Shown here: piece by piece, positions 41,076 through 50,184 of the stretch
Layout of the letters: every line of letters starts with the position of its first letter
Position numbering within the stretch: position 1 is the first letter of the stretch
DNA from: Paraburkholderia sediminicola
GTDB lineage: Bacteria; Pseudomonadota; Gammaproteobacteria; Burkholderiales; Burkholderiaceae
DNA length: 64,000 nt
Reading direction: 5' to 3'
Assembly: GCF_902859805.1 (NCBI RefSeq)
Contig: NZ_CADIKC010000003.1
Span: forward strand, 1 to 64,000
Notes under the pieces: generated by a model
What the model was told of the DNA's origin: nothing
Database searches by the model: none
The model's input: only the letters and a program-made list of their open reading frames with translations
Position numbers and translations under genes: made by a program

Positions 41076-41456
41076 TTATTCAGCGAGCGACTCCGACGGT
41101 TTGGCGCCACTGTATTCGATATCTAGCTCGTCATATTCAACGATAATCTCTGCGCCGAGCGAACTGCTTATCGCGATAATTTTCCGCAAAGGCCAATCAC
41201 TTCCCCACGGGTGCGCTTTCTCCAGGGCTCGCAGTGCCGATTTGTAGGACGGCGTCTGAAAATCCTCTATCGACTTCAGCTCATAGACGATGTTTTGAGC
41301 CGCAAAACCTTCTGCCACGCAACGAGGGGCACCCGAAAAAGTAAGGGTTGCACGGTCTCTTTTGTTATCGCTTTGCAGTGTTAGAACTACGCTCTTTTCG
41401 TCGATGTCTACCGACATGCCGGTTATGAACCAATCGTGAAACGAATGTATGTTCAT
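41076..41456 (-). CDS. Putative immunity protein
   Basis: 126 residues, small, acidic, no signal or membrane segment. I do not recognise a family. Its position ten bases after a toxin-like gene on the same strand, small size, acidity (DIDEKSVVLTLQSDN, VEYDELDIEYSG) and lower base composition suggest an immunity protein. The start at 41456 (MNIHSFHDWF) is chosen because the frame upstream runs into the toxin gene. I counted about 48-52% GC in two 60-base lines here, clearly below neighbours. Confidence 0.6.
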   Translation of the reverse strand: MNIHSFHDWFITGMSVDIDEKSVVLTLQSDNKRDRATLTFSGAPRCVAEGFAAQNIVYELKSIEDFQTPSYKSALRALEKAHPWGSDWPLRKIIAISSSLGAEIIVEYDELDIEYSGAKPSESLAE

Positions 41457-41466
41457 CTGACTTTCC

Positions 41467-42306
41467 TCAAGGACGCCATGGGCTGAATGGCACGACGTCA
41501 TTGCCCATATCACGGCCTGCTGGCCCCCAATTATGAGCGTGCGGTCGCAAACCGTTGTGTACGTGATCGAAATCTAAATCCACGACTGGCTTGCCGTTAT
41601 CGCCAAACAGGCGCATTTGTCCACTTCCTGGATTGGTGTACCAAGTGCCGGGCTCGCCGTTGTTTGGCGTTTTAGCGATGTCGAACGCGTCGCCGTGCGG
41701 CAGATTGGATGAGTACTCGAACGGTCGAGCATCGCCCAGTAACGTCGGTGTACCGGTGCTGAAATTGTCCGGGTCGATATCACCATTGCCGAAGGCATGC
41801 AGCCCGAGCCTCGTGTTAGCGGCAATCGCGCTGCGAGCCGCTTCGACCTCATTCACGCGGTCAACCATTGCGTTGTACCAGTCAATGTAGTCCGATGCCG
41901 CATCGGCGGACAGCCCCATCTGTTCCATTACCGACTTGTGGAAGCTCTTTTTGACGGCCGCTGCCGGCGCACTAACGCCGGCGCTGCCAGAACTCGGCGG
42001 GTTTTCAGGAATGACGAGGACACTTCCGCCACGCACCATGTCGTGAAGCACCTGTATGACTTCGAGATCGGAACCTTTATTCGCTAACCTGTCGTGCCAG
42101 TGGAAGTTAGCGCCGAGGAATCCGCGCACGCGGGCGACGAGAGCAGAATCGTTCGCCCATATATCGGCATAAGCCGCGAGCGTGTATTTGCGGCCCGCAT
42201 CGGCCGCTGCCTGACGTTTCGCCTCTGGCTGGAGCGTCATGTAACGTTCGTCCCGTCGATACAACATGTATCGTTGCCATGAGTCTGTTTTCAGTTCTGT
42301 CGGCAT
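41467..42306 (-). CDS. Putative polymorphic toxin / effector
   Basis: 279 residues. Residues 1-100 form an N-terminal region ending in VRGGSVLVIPE, similar to what precedes toxin domains in Burkholderia effectors. A Pro/Ala/Ser linker (101-118) and a helical part (119-190) follow. The C-terminal 80 residues, with GSGQMRLFGDNGKPVVDLDF and HVHNGLRPHAHNW, are His/Asp-rich and look like a secreted toxin domain; from memory they resemble polymorphic toxin type 24, unverified. No signal peptide, PAAR or VgrG is seen nearby, so the export route is unknown. The immunity-like gene follows by ten bases. Confidence 0.6.
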   Translation of the reverse strand: MPTELKTDSWQRYMLYRRDERYMTLQPEAKRQAAADAGRKYTLAAYADIWANDSALVARVRGFLGANFHWHDRLANKGSDLEVIQVLHDMVRGGSVLVIPENPPSSGSAGVSAPAAAVKKSFHKSVMEQMGLSADAASDYIDWYNAMVDRVNEVEAARSAIAANTRLGLHAFGNGDIDPDNFSTGTPTLLGDARPFEYSSNLPHGDAFDIAKTPNNGEPGTWYTNPGSGQMRLFGDNGKPVVDLDFDHVHNGLRPHAHNWGPAGRDMGNDVVPFSPWRP

Positions 42307-42512
42307 ACCTCGACGTCTCCGCGGGTTGAGCGGAGGACATCGTAGAGGTGATCGATCAAGCGAACGTAAAATTCTGTCAACGTGTTCGGGCGACTGCCAC
42401 TCGGGCGAACCTCCCTGTCAGGGCAGATACGCCGGGGGAAGTCGCCACGCTAACTGCCAGGGATGACAGTGGGAGTGGTGCAAAGCGCGGACCACTTTGT
42501 TGTTGCGAATGA

Positions 42513-43199
42513 TTAAGACTGCACGTCGCCAAACTCACCGCGCACACCGGCCTCGACCAGCGCGGGCAGTTCATCCATATGTTTCATGATGCGTGTCATG
42601 CCCATCTTGCGCAACGCATCCGCATAACCGTCGGGGATATGGCTCGCACCGACAAAAGCAATCGTCTTCATGCCTGCCGCCCGAGCCGCATTCAAACCGG
42701 CCACGCTGTCTTCCACGACGACGCAGCGTGAGGGCTCCACGCCCAGTGCCTTTGCAGCGAACAGATACACATCCGGATAAGGTTTCGGCCGCGCGACCTG
42801 TTCGGCGCTAAAAATCCGCTCGCCGAAAATCTGCTGCAAACCCGCGCGCCGCACCGACGCATTCACGCGCGCCATCCTGCTGTTCGACACGACTGCGGCC
42901 GGCAGCGTTACGCGTTGCAAGGCGTCGCGCACGCCGTTGATCGGGCTGAGCGATGCCGCGAGCTCAAGCTCGACATTGTGTTCAATCGTATTGAAGAAAT
43001 CGGCCGGCAGCGTGATATCGAACGACTTCTCGATACCTTCAAGAAAACGCGAGGTCTGCTGGCCGAATGCCGTCTTGACGACGGGTTCGAAGTCGAGGCC
43101 GGGGAAGGCGGCGGACAGCGTTTCGAGCATCACGCGGTCAGCGATGATTTCGCTGTCGACGAGCACGCCGTCGCAGTCACAGATGAGGTGGTCGATCAT
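42513..43199 (-). CDS. HAD-superfamily phosphatase (subfamily IA)
   Basis: 228 residues. Motif I DCDGVLVDSE has the nucleophile and acid/base Asp (residues 8 and 10), motif II Ser is in VVSNSR, the Lys in RPKPYPD and motif IV in VVEDSVAGL. Similar to YieH-type sugar-phosphate phosphatases. It lies downstream of glpF on the same strand after 207 bases; a role in glycerol-phosphate turnover would be a guess. Confidence 0.88.
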   Translation of the reverse strand: MIDHLICDCDGVLVDSEIIADRVMLETLSAAFPGLDFEPVVKTAFGQQTSRFLEGIEKSFDITLPADFFNTIEHNVELELAASLSPINGVRDALQRVTLPAAVVSNSRMARVNASVRRAGLQQIFGERIFSAEQVARPKPYPDVYLFAAKALGVEPSRCVVVEDSVAGLNAARAAGMKTIAFVGASHIPDGYADALRKMGMTRIMKHMDELPALVEAGVRGEFGDVQS

Positions 43200-43406
43200 G
43201 CTTTAAGACGGAAAGCGAGAGGCACGCAAGCAAGACAGTTGCAAGCTCATGCGCGGAGATTGAAAGCATCATGATACGTGCTTTGGCGCCGCGTGCGCGG
43301 CGCCGTCGCTTGCCGTCGGTGCTTATTTGCGACGTGGGAGCGCGCTCAATGCGCCTTTCGGGCGCCCCGTGCGGGCCCTATATACGCTCCCACTTGCGCG
43401 GCAGGA

Positions 43407-44120
43407 TCAGTGCGCGTGCAGATACAAATACAGCCCTGTTGCCGCGGCGCCGCCCAGCAACGGACCGCACACCGGAATCCACGAATAGCGCCAGTCGCTG
43501 TCACGTTTGCCCGGAATCGGCAGCAGCGCGTGCATCAGACGCGGCGACAGATCGCGCGCGGGGCTCATTGCGTAACCGGTCGGACCGCCGAGCGAAATGC
43601 CGATGCCGAGCACCAGCAGGCCGACCGGCAGCGCGTCGAGCGCGCCGAGGCCAACTTGCGGCGAAGCCAGATACAGCACGCCGAGAATCAGCACGAAAGT
43701 CGCGATCATTTCGGTGAGCAGGTTATGCGGCACGCTGCGAATCGCGGGCGACGTGCAGAACACGCCGAGCTTCACGTCGGCATCGCCTTCCTTATTGAAG
43801 TGCTGACGATACGCGAGCCATACGAGCAGAGCGCCCGCCATCCCGCCGAGCATCTGCGCCGCGACGTAGCCCGGCACTTTGGCCCATGCGAATTTGCCTG
43901 CCAGCGCGAGGCTGATCGTAACTACAGGATTCAGGTGCGCGCCGCTGTACGATGCCGTGACGTACACAGCGATGAACACGGCCATCGCCCAGCCCATCAC
44001 GATCACGATCAGGTCCGCGCCTTTGCCCTTGGTGCGCGCGAGCAGCACATTGGCAACCGCGCCGTTGCCGAGCAGCACCAGAAGAGCGGTGCCGATGAAT
44101 TCCGCAATATAAGGAGACAT
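43407..44120 (-). CDS. glpF: Glycerol facilitator (aquaglyceroporin), variant NPA motifs
   Basis: 237 residues with six membrane segments of the MIP family. The first half-helix motif is NPV rather than NPA (residues 64-66, AHLNPVVT), and the second is SPA (residues 186-188, AMSPARDLSPR). The Arg of the selectivity filter (R189) and the Asp that marks glycerol channels (D190) are kept. Passes glycerol into the cell for GlpK, whose gene is 92 bases upstream. Family assignment is firm; glycerol specificity is inferred from context. Confidence 0.92.
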   Translation of the reverse strand: MSPYIAEFIGTALLVLLGNGAVANVLLARTKGKGADLIVIVMGWAMAVFIAVYVTASYSGAHLNPVVTISLALAGKFAWAKVPGYVAAQMLGGMAGALLVWLAYRQHFNKEGDADVKLGVFCTSPAIRSVPHNLLTEMIATFVLILGVLYLASPQVGLGALDALPVGLLVLGIGISLGGPTGYAMSPARDLSPRLMHALLPIPGKRDSDWRYSWIPVCGPLLGGAAATGLYLYLHAH

Positions 44121-44212
44121 GATTTGGTATCCGAAATATAGTTGTTAGGGAAGCCGCTGGATAGGCGGCTTCGTTATATCGAAAGGTGTCTTATGGAACC
44201 GATGAACGCGAA

Positions 44213-45712
44213 TCAGGGCGTGTCGGCCCAGGCCTTCGCGGCGCGGACCGCGCGCTGCCAGCCGTCGAGGCACTCCTTGACGTCGGCGTGCGGCAGGGCA
44301 GGCGTGAAACGACGATCGAGCGCCCACTGGCTTTTCAGTTCGTTCACGTCTTTCCAGTAACCGACCGCGAGACCGGCCAGATACGCCGCGCCCAATGCGG
44401 TCGTCTCCGATACCTTCGGACGCACTGCGTCGACGCCGAGAATGTCCGCCTGGAATTGCATCAGCAGATTGTTCGCGCAAGCGCCGCCGTCCACGCGCAA
44501 TTCGCCGATGCGAATGCCGGAGTCGGCTTCCATTGCTTTCAGCACGTCGAGCGACTGATAGGCGATCGAGTCGAGCGCGGCGCGCGCGATGTGCGCCGAA
44601 CTCGTGCCGCGCGTCACGCCGAACAACGTGCCGCGAGCCCGTGCGTTCCAGTGCGGCGCACCGAGGCCTGCAAACGCGGGCACCAGATACACGCCATCGC
44701 TATGCGGTACGCTGCGCGCCATCGTTTCAATTTCCGCTGCGTTCTTGATGATGCCGAGGCCGTCGCGCAGCCATTGCACCACCGCGCCGCCGATGAAAAT
44801 GCTGCCTTCGAGCGCGTAGTTGATCTGGTCGCCGATCTGCCACGCAATGGTGGTGACGAGATTGTTCTTCGATTCGATCGGCTTGTCGCCGGTGTTCATC
44901 ACGAGGAAGCAGCCGGTACCGTAGGTGTTCTTCACCATGCCGGACTCCGTGCACATCTGGCCGAACAGGGCGGCGTGCTGGTCGCCGGCGATGCCCGCGA
45001 GCGGAATCTTGGAGGCGAACACGGTGGTCTTGGTCGGCCCGTACACTTCCGACGATGCACGCACTTCCGGCAGCATATTGCGCGGAATGTCGAGCGCTTC
45101 GAGCAGTTCGTCGTCCCACTTCAGCGTGTGAATGTTGAACAGCATGGTGCGCGAGGCGTTGGTCACGTCGGTGACGTGCAGACCACCCTTGGTGAAATTC
45201 CACACGAGCCAGCTGTCTACCGTGCCAAAGGCGAGGCGGCCTTGCTTCGCTTTTTCGCGTGCGCCTTCGACGTTGTCGAGAATCCAGCGGATCTTGGTTG
45301 CCGAGAAATACGAATCGATCGGCAGACCGGTTTTCGCGCGAACTTTTTCTTCGAGACCTTGTTCTTTGAGCTGATCGCAGAAGTCGGCGGTGCGGCGGTC
45401 CTGCCAGACGATCGCGTTATAAATCGGATGACCGGTTTCGCGGTCCCACACGATGGTGGTCTCACGTTGATTAGTAATGCCGATCGCCGCAATCGACGTG
45501 CCGTTCATACCGGCGCGCGTGACCGCTTCGGCGGCGACGCCTGCCTGCGTCGACCAGATTTCCTGCGGGTCGTGTTCGACCCAACCCGGACGTGGATAGA
45601 TTTGCTGGAATTCTTTTTGAGCGGTCGACACGACATTGCCGAGCCGGTCGAACAGCATCGCGCGGGAGCTGGTGGTGCCTTGGTCAAGCGCGAGGATGTA
45701 CTGATCCTGCAT
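44213..45712 (-). CDS. glpK: Glycerol kinase
   Basis: 499 residues, 502 in E. coli. FGGY carbohydrate kinase: [15 protein letters not shown] at the N-terminus for ATP/phosphate, [12 protein letters not shown] and [13 protein letters not shown] further on. Makes glycerol-3-phosphate for GlpD. GGAGAAG precedes the ATG. Middle gene of glpD-glpK-glpF. Confidence 0.97.
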   Translation of the reverse strand: MQDQYILALDQGTTSSRAMLFDRLGNVVSTAQKEFQQIYPRPGWVEHDPQEIWSTQAGVAAEAVTRAGMNGTSIAAIGITNQRETTIVWDRETGHPIYNAIVWQDRRTADFCDQLKEQGLEEKVRAKTGLPIDSYFSATKIRWILDNVEGAREKAKQGRLAFGTVDSWLVWNFTKGGLHVTDVTNASRTMLFNIHTLKWDDELLEALDIPRNMLPEVRASSEVYGPTKTTVFASKIPLAGIAGDQHAALFGQMCTESGMVKNTYGTGCFLVMNTGDKPIESKNNLVTTIAWQIGDQINYALEGSIFIGGAVVQWLRDGLGIIKNAAEIETMARSVPHSDGVYLVPAFAGLGAPHWNARARGTLFGVTRGTSSAHIARAALDSIAYQSLDVLKAMEADSGIRIGELRVDGGACANNLLMQFQADILGVDAVRPKVSETTALGAAYLAGLAVGYWKDVNELKSQWALDRRFTPALPHADVKECLDGWQRAVRAAKAWADTP

Positions 45713-45869
45713 TGTCTCTTCTCCATGTGTTTTATGAATCGCCGGATTGCAGGCCGGCGACGGGAACGGCTCGTTGTTTTAAGCGGGCTGCAACAGTTTG
45801 AGCGTATGCGTCCCGGCTTTGTCAGTAGCCGAGGGGTGAAAATTGGTTCGGGTTATGCGGGTTCATCCA

Positions 45870-45917
45870 CGTAGCCAGGGCGTGTTGCGATAGCCTGACC
45901 TGGGCGGTCTGGCTACG
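45870..45917. repeat. Inverted repeat in the glpD-glpK spacer
   Basis: CGTAGCCAG (45870-45878) and CTGGCTACG (45909-45917) can pair across a 30-base loop. It lies in the 252-base spacer between glpD and glpK; it may be a weak terminator for glpD. The spacer has no gene and no clear GlpR site. Confidence 0.45.
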
Positions 45918-45964
45918 CGGCTCAGCTAAATGACCTGACTAAACGATCTAACTAGCTTGGCTGG

Positions 45965-47494
45965 CTAGGCACTCTGTCGGAACGGCTCGCGAGCGAACCA
46001 TGCGTCAATGTCGTGTGTGATCGAATCGAGTGTGCCCGGTTCGACGTGCAGGCCGAGTTTCGAGCGGCGCCACAATACGTCCTGCGCGCTGCGCGCCCAT
46101 TCGGTGTCGCGCAGGTAAGTGAGTTCGGCTTCGTAGAGACCAGGCGCAAAAGCGCGGCCGAGGTCGGCCACCGAGCGCGCGTTGCCAATGACGTTTTTCA
46201 CACGCGTGCCGTAAGCACGCGCGAGGCGGTGAGCCAGATCGGCGGGCAGCCACGCATTCTGCTGCTTGAAACCGGCGAGGAAGCGCTCGAAGTTGGCTTG
46301 CGGAATATCGCCGCCGGGCAACGGCGCACCGGCTGTCCATGAAGGCGTGCCGTTCTGCAGGGCGTGCCCGAGTTTGTCGACGGCTTCTTCCGCCAGCTTT
46401 CGGAAGGTCGTGATCTTGCCGCCGAACACCGACAGCAGCGGTGCTTCGCCCGCGGGCGCGTCGAGTTCGAGCGAGTAGTCTCGCGTAACCGCCGACGGGT
46501 TGTCCGCACCTTCTTCCTCGAGCAGCGGACGCACGCCCGAGTAGGTCCAGCGCACGTCTTGCGGCGAGATCTTCTCTTTGAAGTAGCGATTGATCGAATC
46601 GCACAGGTACTGTGTTTCGTCGGCGTTGATCGCCACTTGCGACGGGTCGCCGCGATATTCGAGGTCGGTCGTGCCGATCAGCGTGTAATCGTGTTCGTAC
46701 GGAATCGCGAAGATGATCCGCTTGTCCGGATTCTGGAAGATGTACGCGTGATCGTGTTCGAACAGACGGCGCGTGACGATATGGCTGCCTTTCACGAGGC
46801 GCACGCTGTGCGTTGCTTCCCGGCCGAGCGCGCCTTGCAGCAATTCGCCGACCCACGGTCCCGCCGCATTCGCGATCGAAGCGGCACGCACGTCGAGGAT
46901 CGTGCCGTCCTCGCGCTTGAGTTGCGCGCGCCATTCGCCGCCGGCGCGCACCGCGCTCAGCAGTTTGGTGCGCGTGAGAATCTTCGCGCCGCGTTCCTTC
47001 GCATCCAGCGCGTTCAGCACGACCAGACGCGCGTCATTCACCCAGCCGTCCGAATACACGAAGCCGCGCTTGATCGAATCGACCAGCGGTGCGCCGGCAG
47101 GATGGTTGCGCATCACGATACCGCGCGAGCCGGGCAGCAGTTCGCGTTTGGCAAGGTGATCGTAAAGGAACAGGCCGGCGCGGATCAGCCAGGCCGGACG
47201 CAGATCGGGCATGTGCGGCATCACGAAGCGCAGTGGCCACATGATGTGCGGCGCGGCGCGCAGCAGCGTTTCGCGTTCCTGCAGGGCTTTACGCACCAGC
47301 CCGAACTCGCGGTATTCGAGGTAGCGCAGGCCGCCGTGAATCAGCTTGGTGCTGGCCGACGAAGTATGGGCCGCCAGATCGTCCTGCTCGCAGAGCAGCA
47401 CTGACAGGCCGCGGCCCGCCGCATCGCGTGCGATGCCTGCGCCGTTGATCCCGCCGCCCACGACGAGCAAATCGTATCTCGAGCCTTGCGTCAC
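45965..47494 (-). CDS. glpD: Aerobic glycerol-3-phosphate dehydrogenase
   Basis: 509 residues, membrane-associated FAD enzyme passing electrons from glycerol-3-phosphate to ubiquinone. FAD motif LLVVGGGINGAGIARDA (residues 9-25) and STKLIHGGLRYLEYREF are diagnostic. The start codon is GTG at 47494 with AGAGGA eight bases before it. A GlpR-type operator lies about 60 bases upstream, consistent with control by the GlpR at 49.4 kb. Confidence 0.96.
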   Translation of the reverse strand: MTQGSRYDLLVVGGGINGAGIARDAAGRGLSVLLCEQDDLAAHTSSASTKLIHGGLRYLEYREFGLVRKALQERETLLRAAPHIMWPLRFVMPHMPDLRPAWLIRAGLFLYDHLAKRELLPGSRGIVMRNHPAGAPLVDSIKRGFVYSDGWVNDARLVVLNALDAKERGAKILTRTKLLSAVRAGGEWRAQLKREDGTILDVRAASIANAAGPWVGELLQGALGREATHSVRLVKGSHIVTRRLFEHDHAYIFQNPDKRIIFAIPYEHDYTLIGTTDLEYRGDPSQVAINADETQYLCDSINRYFKEKISPQDVRWTYSGVRPLLEEEGADNPSAVTRDYSLELDAPAGEAPLLSVFGGKITTFRKLAEEAVDKLGHALQNGTPSWTAGAPLPGGDIPQANFERFLAGFKQQNAWLPADLAHRLARAYGTRVKNVIGNARSVADLGRAFAPGLYEAELTYLRDTEWARSAQDVLWRRSKLGLHVEPGTLDSITHDIDAWFAREPFRQSA

Positions 47495-47551
47495 CTGCTG
47501 TGTCCTCTGCGTTGTATCCGGAAACTGGTTTGGAAAAACTATCGAGCCGAT

Positions 47552-47571
47552 AGTGTTCGTTTGCGAACTTT
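47552..47571. promoter_or_regulatory. GlpR-type operator upstream of glpD
   Basis: TGTTCG (47554-47559) and CGAACT (47564-47569) flank TTTG, close to the E. coli GlpR consensus with TGTTCG and CGAACA arms. Further related half-sites (TGAACATATTCGA near 47574) follow. Confidence 0.65.
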
Positions 47572-47696
47572 AATGAACATATTCGAAAAAGTAAAGTTCG
47601 GTTTTCTTAAGCGCCCCTCTAGTGCTCGGCTAAGGTGGTGGCGTAACGTGCGGCCACGGACGATACTCTCGGCAGCAGCCATTTCGAGGTGAATTC

Positions 47697-48071
47697 ATGC
47701 GTGGACTTTGGATAATCGGGGCCGCTGCGCTCCTGACCGGATGCATCAGCTCGCCGAGCTTGAACGGAACGATGGGCGCACCCTCGTTCGCATCGTTGCA
47801 GCAGATGTGCAGTGCCCAGACGGTCGACTACGGCAACGACGCGCAAGGCGTCTACGCAACGCTGTTCGATGCGTACGTGGCGAACCGGCGCGGCAAGTTG
47901 TCGAAGGACGATTACTGCGCGTTTCAGGCGTCGCTGGCGCAGCATTACACGAGCCTCGGCGCGAGTACCGACCCGCAAGCGCGCAATCAGTGGGTGACTT
48001 TCTTCACCGACCAGCGGGCTAAAGCTTTGAGCTGGCGCGCGGCCGCCGATCCGACCTTGCGGGCGGGTTGA
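47697..48071 (+). CDS. Small putative lipoprotein
   Basis: 124 residues. A signal peptide of 15 residues ends in the lipobox LTGC, so a lipid anchor on Cys16 is likely. The rest is soluble and of no family known to me; it has two Cys (SLQQMCSA, DDYCAFQ) that could form a disulfide. Divergent from glpD, with the GlpR operator in between, so co-regulation is possible. Confidence 0.72.
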   Translation: MRGLWIIGAAALLTGCISSPSLNGTMGAPSFASLQQMCSAQTVDYGNDAQGVYATLFDAYVANRRGKLSKDDYCAFQASLAQHYTSLGASTDPQARNQWVTFFTDQRAKALSWRAAADPTLRAG

Positions 48072-48170
48072 GTTTTACGTCTTCTTGTTCCTACCCAGAA
48101 CGTTTCGCGGCTTGTTCGCGTTGCGTGATTTGATCGGCAAACCCGGGGGCAACCCGGGGCAAACCCAAGG

Positions 48171-48797
48171 CTAGCCGCGCTGCGGCTGGGCCCCCCGCCA
48201 CAACATCCGCCGAATCTGCGCGAATACGGCTTCGCGTGTCGGCGCGGCGCTTCCTGCGGCTTGTTGCGCCTGGGGTAAAGGCAGTTGATTGGCGAGCGCC
48301 AGCATGGTGAAGCCGTGCAGGCTCGCCCAGTAGGCGTAACCGATCAATTCCGGATCGCCTTCCAGAAGGCCTGCGGCAACGAGCTGCTCGAAATGCGTCC
48401 CGAGCATCCGCCAGGCGCGATGCGATGCGGCCTGGAGTTCCGGATAGGCGGCCTCCTGCTGGTTCAGATCGAACATCAGGCGGTAGGCATGCGGCTCGTC
48501 GAGTGCGAACGCCACATAGGCGTCGCTGACGGCGGAGCGGTCGGTCGCGGGCGCTTCCTTCGCCACGGCTTCGAGCCGCGCCGCGAAACGGTTGAACGCC
48601 GCCGCGCGGACCATCGCAAGAATCTCGTCTTTGTCGCGGAAGTAGCGATAGGGCGTCATCGCGCTGCAACCCAGCTCCTTCGCGAGTTCGCGCATCGTCA
48701 CGCCTTGCGCGCCGCGCGTGGCGAACGCGTTTTCGGCTACACACCGCATGGTTTCGCGGAATTGCTGGATGTCGTCGGAAGAGAGCGTTTTTGGCAT
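48171..48797 (-). CDS. TetR/AcrR-family regulator
   Basis: 208 residues. The HTH lies in MRELAKELGCSAMTPYRYFR (about residues 35-54), followed by the variable ligand domain with a WHG-type C-terminal half (YWASLHGFTMLALA). Target genes are not apparent; the gene is not next to a transporter or enzyme on the opposite strand. Confidence 0.88.
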   Translation of the reverse strand: MPKTLSSDDIQQFRETMRCVAENAFATRGAQGVTMRELAKELGCSAMTPYRYFRDKDEILAMVRAAAFNRFAARLEAVAKEAPATDRSAVSDAYVAFALDEPHAYRLMFDLNQQEAAYPELQAASHRAWRMLGTHFEQLVAAGLLEGDPELIGYAYWASLHGFTMLALANQLPLPQAQQAAGSAAPTREAVFAQIRRMLWRGAQPQRG

Positions 48798-48854
48798 GCG
48801 CGAGGGCAGAAGGTCCGTCGCGTCAATTTACTGTGTAAATGAATTGCGCACAAC

Positions 48855-48880
48855 AAAGCGGCCGTAGATGCGGCCGCTTT
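48855..48880 (-). terminator. Terminator of the small gene at 48899
   Basis: AAAGCGGCCG (48855-48864) and CGGCCGCTTT (48871-48880) form a perfect 10-bp stem around TAGATG. On the minus strand TTTG follows, and it separates the small gene from the TetR gene. Confidence 0.7.
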
Positions 48881-48898
48881 GCTTGGTAATCCAGGGTA

Positions 48899-49096
48899 CT
48901 AGGAAAAACGCTTGATGGCCCGGAGCGCACTGTCGCCGGTTTCGGTTACGCGCCATTGTTCGTTGCCCGACGCGAGCCGTTCGAGTTGCACAAGCTGGCG
49001 TTCCAGCAAGGCGTCGAGTTCTTCTCGCTCCATGTCGACTTGATTGGGAGCGTCCTTGACGAGCAACAACGTGGCGAATTCATGCGGACTCAGCAT
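48899..49096 (-). CDS. Small conserved-looking hypothetical protein
   Basis: 65 residues. Chosen start is the ATG at 49096 (MLSPHEFATLL) because GGAGAG lies eight to ten bases before it; longer starts at 49108 and 49117 have no ribosome site. The C-terminal part (LVQLERLASGNEQWRVTETG) has the look of a winged-helix wing (W, then T-x-x-G), so DNA binding is possible. No function is known to me. Confidence 0.65.
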   Translation of the reverse strand: MLSPHEFATLLLVKDAPNQVDMEREELDALLERQLVQLERLASGNEQWRVTETGDSALRAIKRFS

Positions 49097-49404
49097 CGTT
49101 CTCTCCATGTCAAGCAAACGCGGACGGCCTTGGAGGCGACTGGCACGATGCCAGTGGAGTCCGCTAGAGGATCAGGCGGGAGGTGCGGCTATCACGACAA
49201 GTTCACGCTGCCGGCACTCCGCGTAACGCGGAACGGACGCCGGGGAACTGGAGTGTAGTCAACCGCCGGACAAACACCAAATGGGCCCCAGTAAATTTTC
49301 CCTTTGACAATCAGGACCCGCAGAGGCGGTTTGGAGGAGCGGCCAGATCCTTGATTTCACTCGAAGTTTCGCGTGCACTGCAACATGGCGGAAGACGCCT
49401 GGGA

Positions 49405-50184
49405 TCACTCGGCGATATACACCTGGCAATTGGCGGCGGCGAGCGTTTCGTTCATCTCGGCGGGCGGTGCGGCGTCGGTGAAAAGCGCGTCGATCTGATC
49501 GAGGTGACCTTGGCGAACGAGCGCCGGACGGCCGAATTTGGAGTTGTCGGCGGCGAGAAATACGGTGCGTGCATGTTGGATGATTGCCTCGGCCACGCGC
49601 ACTTCGCGGGTGTCGAAATCGCGCAGCGTGCCATCCGTTTCAATGCTCGAGGTACCGATGATCGCGAAATCCACCTTGAACTGCCGGATGAAGTCGATCG
49701 CCAGTTCGCCGACGATGCCCTTGTCCCACGGCCGCACGATGCCGCCCGTCACCAGCACTTCGCAATCCGGATAGCCGCTCATCATGCTGGCGACATTCAG
49801 ATTGTTGGTGATCACGCGCAGGCCGCGATGCCGGTTGAGCGCTCGTGCGACTTCTTCAGTCGTCGTGCCGAGGTTGATGAAGAGGGACGCCTGATCGGGA
49901 ATGTGAGTGGCCACTAGCGTCGCAATGCGCCGTTTCTCTTCGTGGAACATCCGCTGACGCGCCGTGTACGAGACATTCTCGGAACTGGTCGGCAGACTGG
50001 CGCCGCCGTGATAGCGGCGCAGCAGGTTCATATCGGCGAGCCAGTTGACGTCGCGGCGGATCGTCTGCGGCGTCACGTCGAAGTGGGCCGCGAGGTCGTC
50101 CACGGTCACGAAGCCGTCGCGTTGCACCCACTCCAGCAGTTCCTGTTGCCGGGCGTTGAGAGTCAGGCGGGGGTCTCGGGTCAT
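49405..50184 (-). CDS. glpR: DeoR-family glycerol-3-phosphate regulon repressor
   Basis: 259 residues, 252 in E. coli GlpR. DeoR HTH in DGFVTVDDLAAHFDVTPQTI (about residues 22-41), sugar-phosphate-binding domain with INLGTTTEEVARAL and TSSIETDGTL. It is near glpDKF, and a matching operator is upstream of glpD, so it should release glp genes when glycerol-3-phosphate accumulates. The start at 50184 (MTRDPRLTLN) is family-typical. Confidence 0.92.
   Translation of the reverse strand: MTRDPRLTLNARQQELLEWVQRDGFVTVDDLAAHFDVTPQTIRRDVNWLADMNLLRRYHGGASLPTSSENVSYTARQRMFHEEKRRIATLVATHIPDQASLFINLGTTTEEVARALNRHRGLRVITNNLNVASMMSGYPDCEVLVTGGIVRPWDKGIVGELAIDFIRQFKVDFAIIGTSSIETDGTLRDFDTREVRVAEAIIQHARTVFLAADNSKFGRPALVRQGHLDQIDALFTDAAPPAEMNETLAAANCQVYIAE

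Noticed and set aside
43285..43304. GC-only hairpin (GGCGCCGCG/CGCGGCGCC) downstream of glpF
   Set aside because: No T run on either strand and a 2-base loop; such GC-rich palindromes occur often at this base composition.
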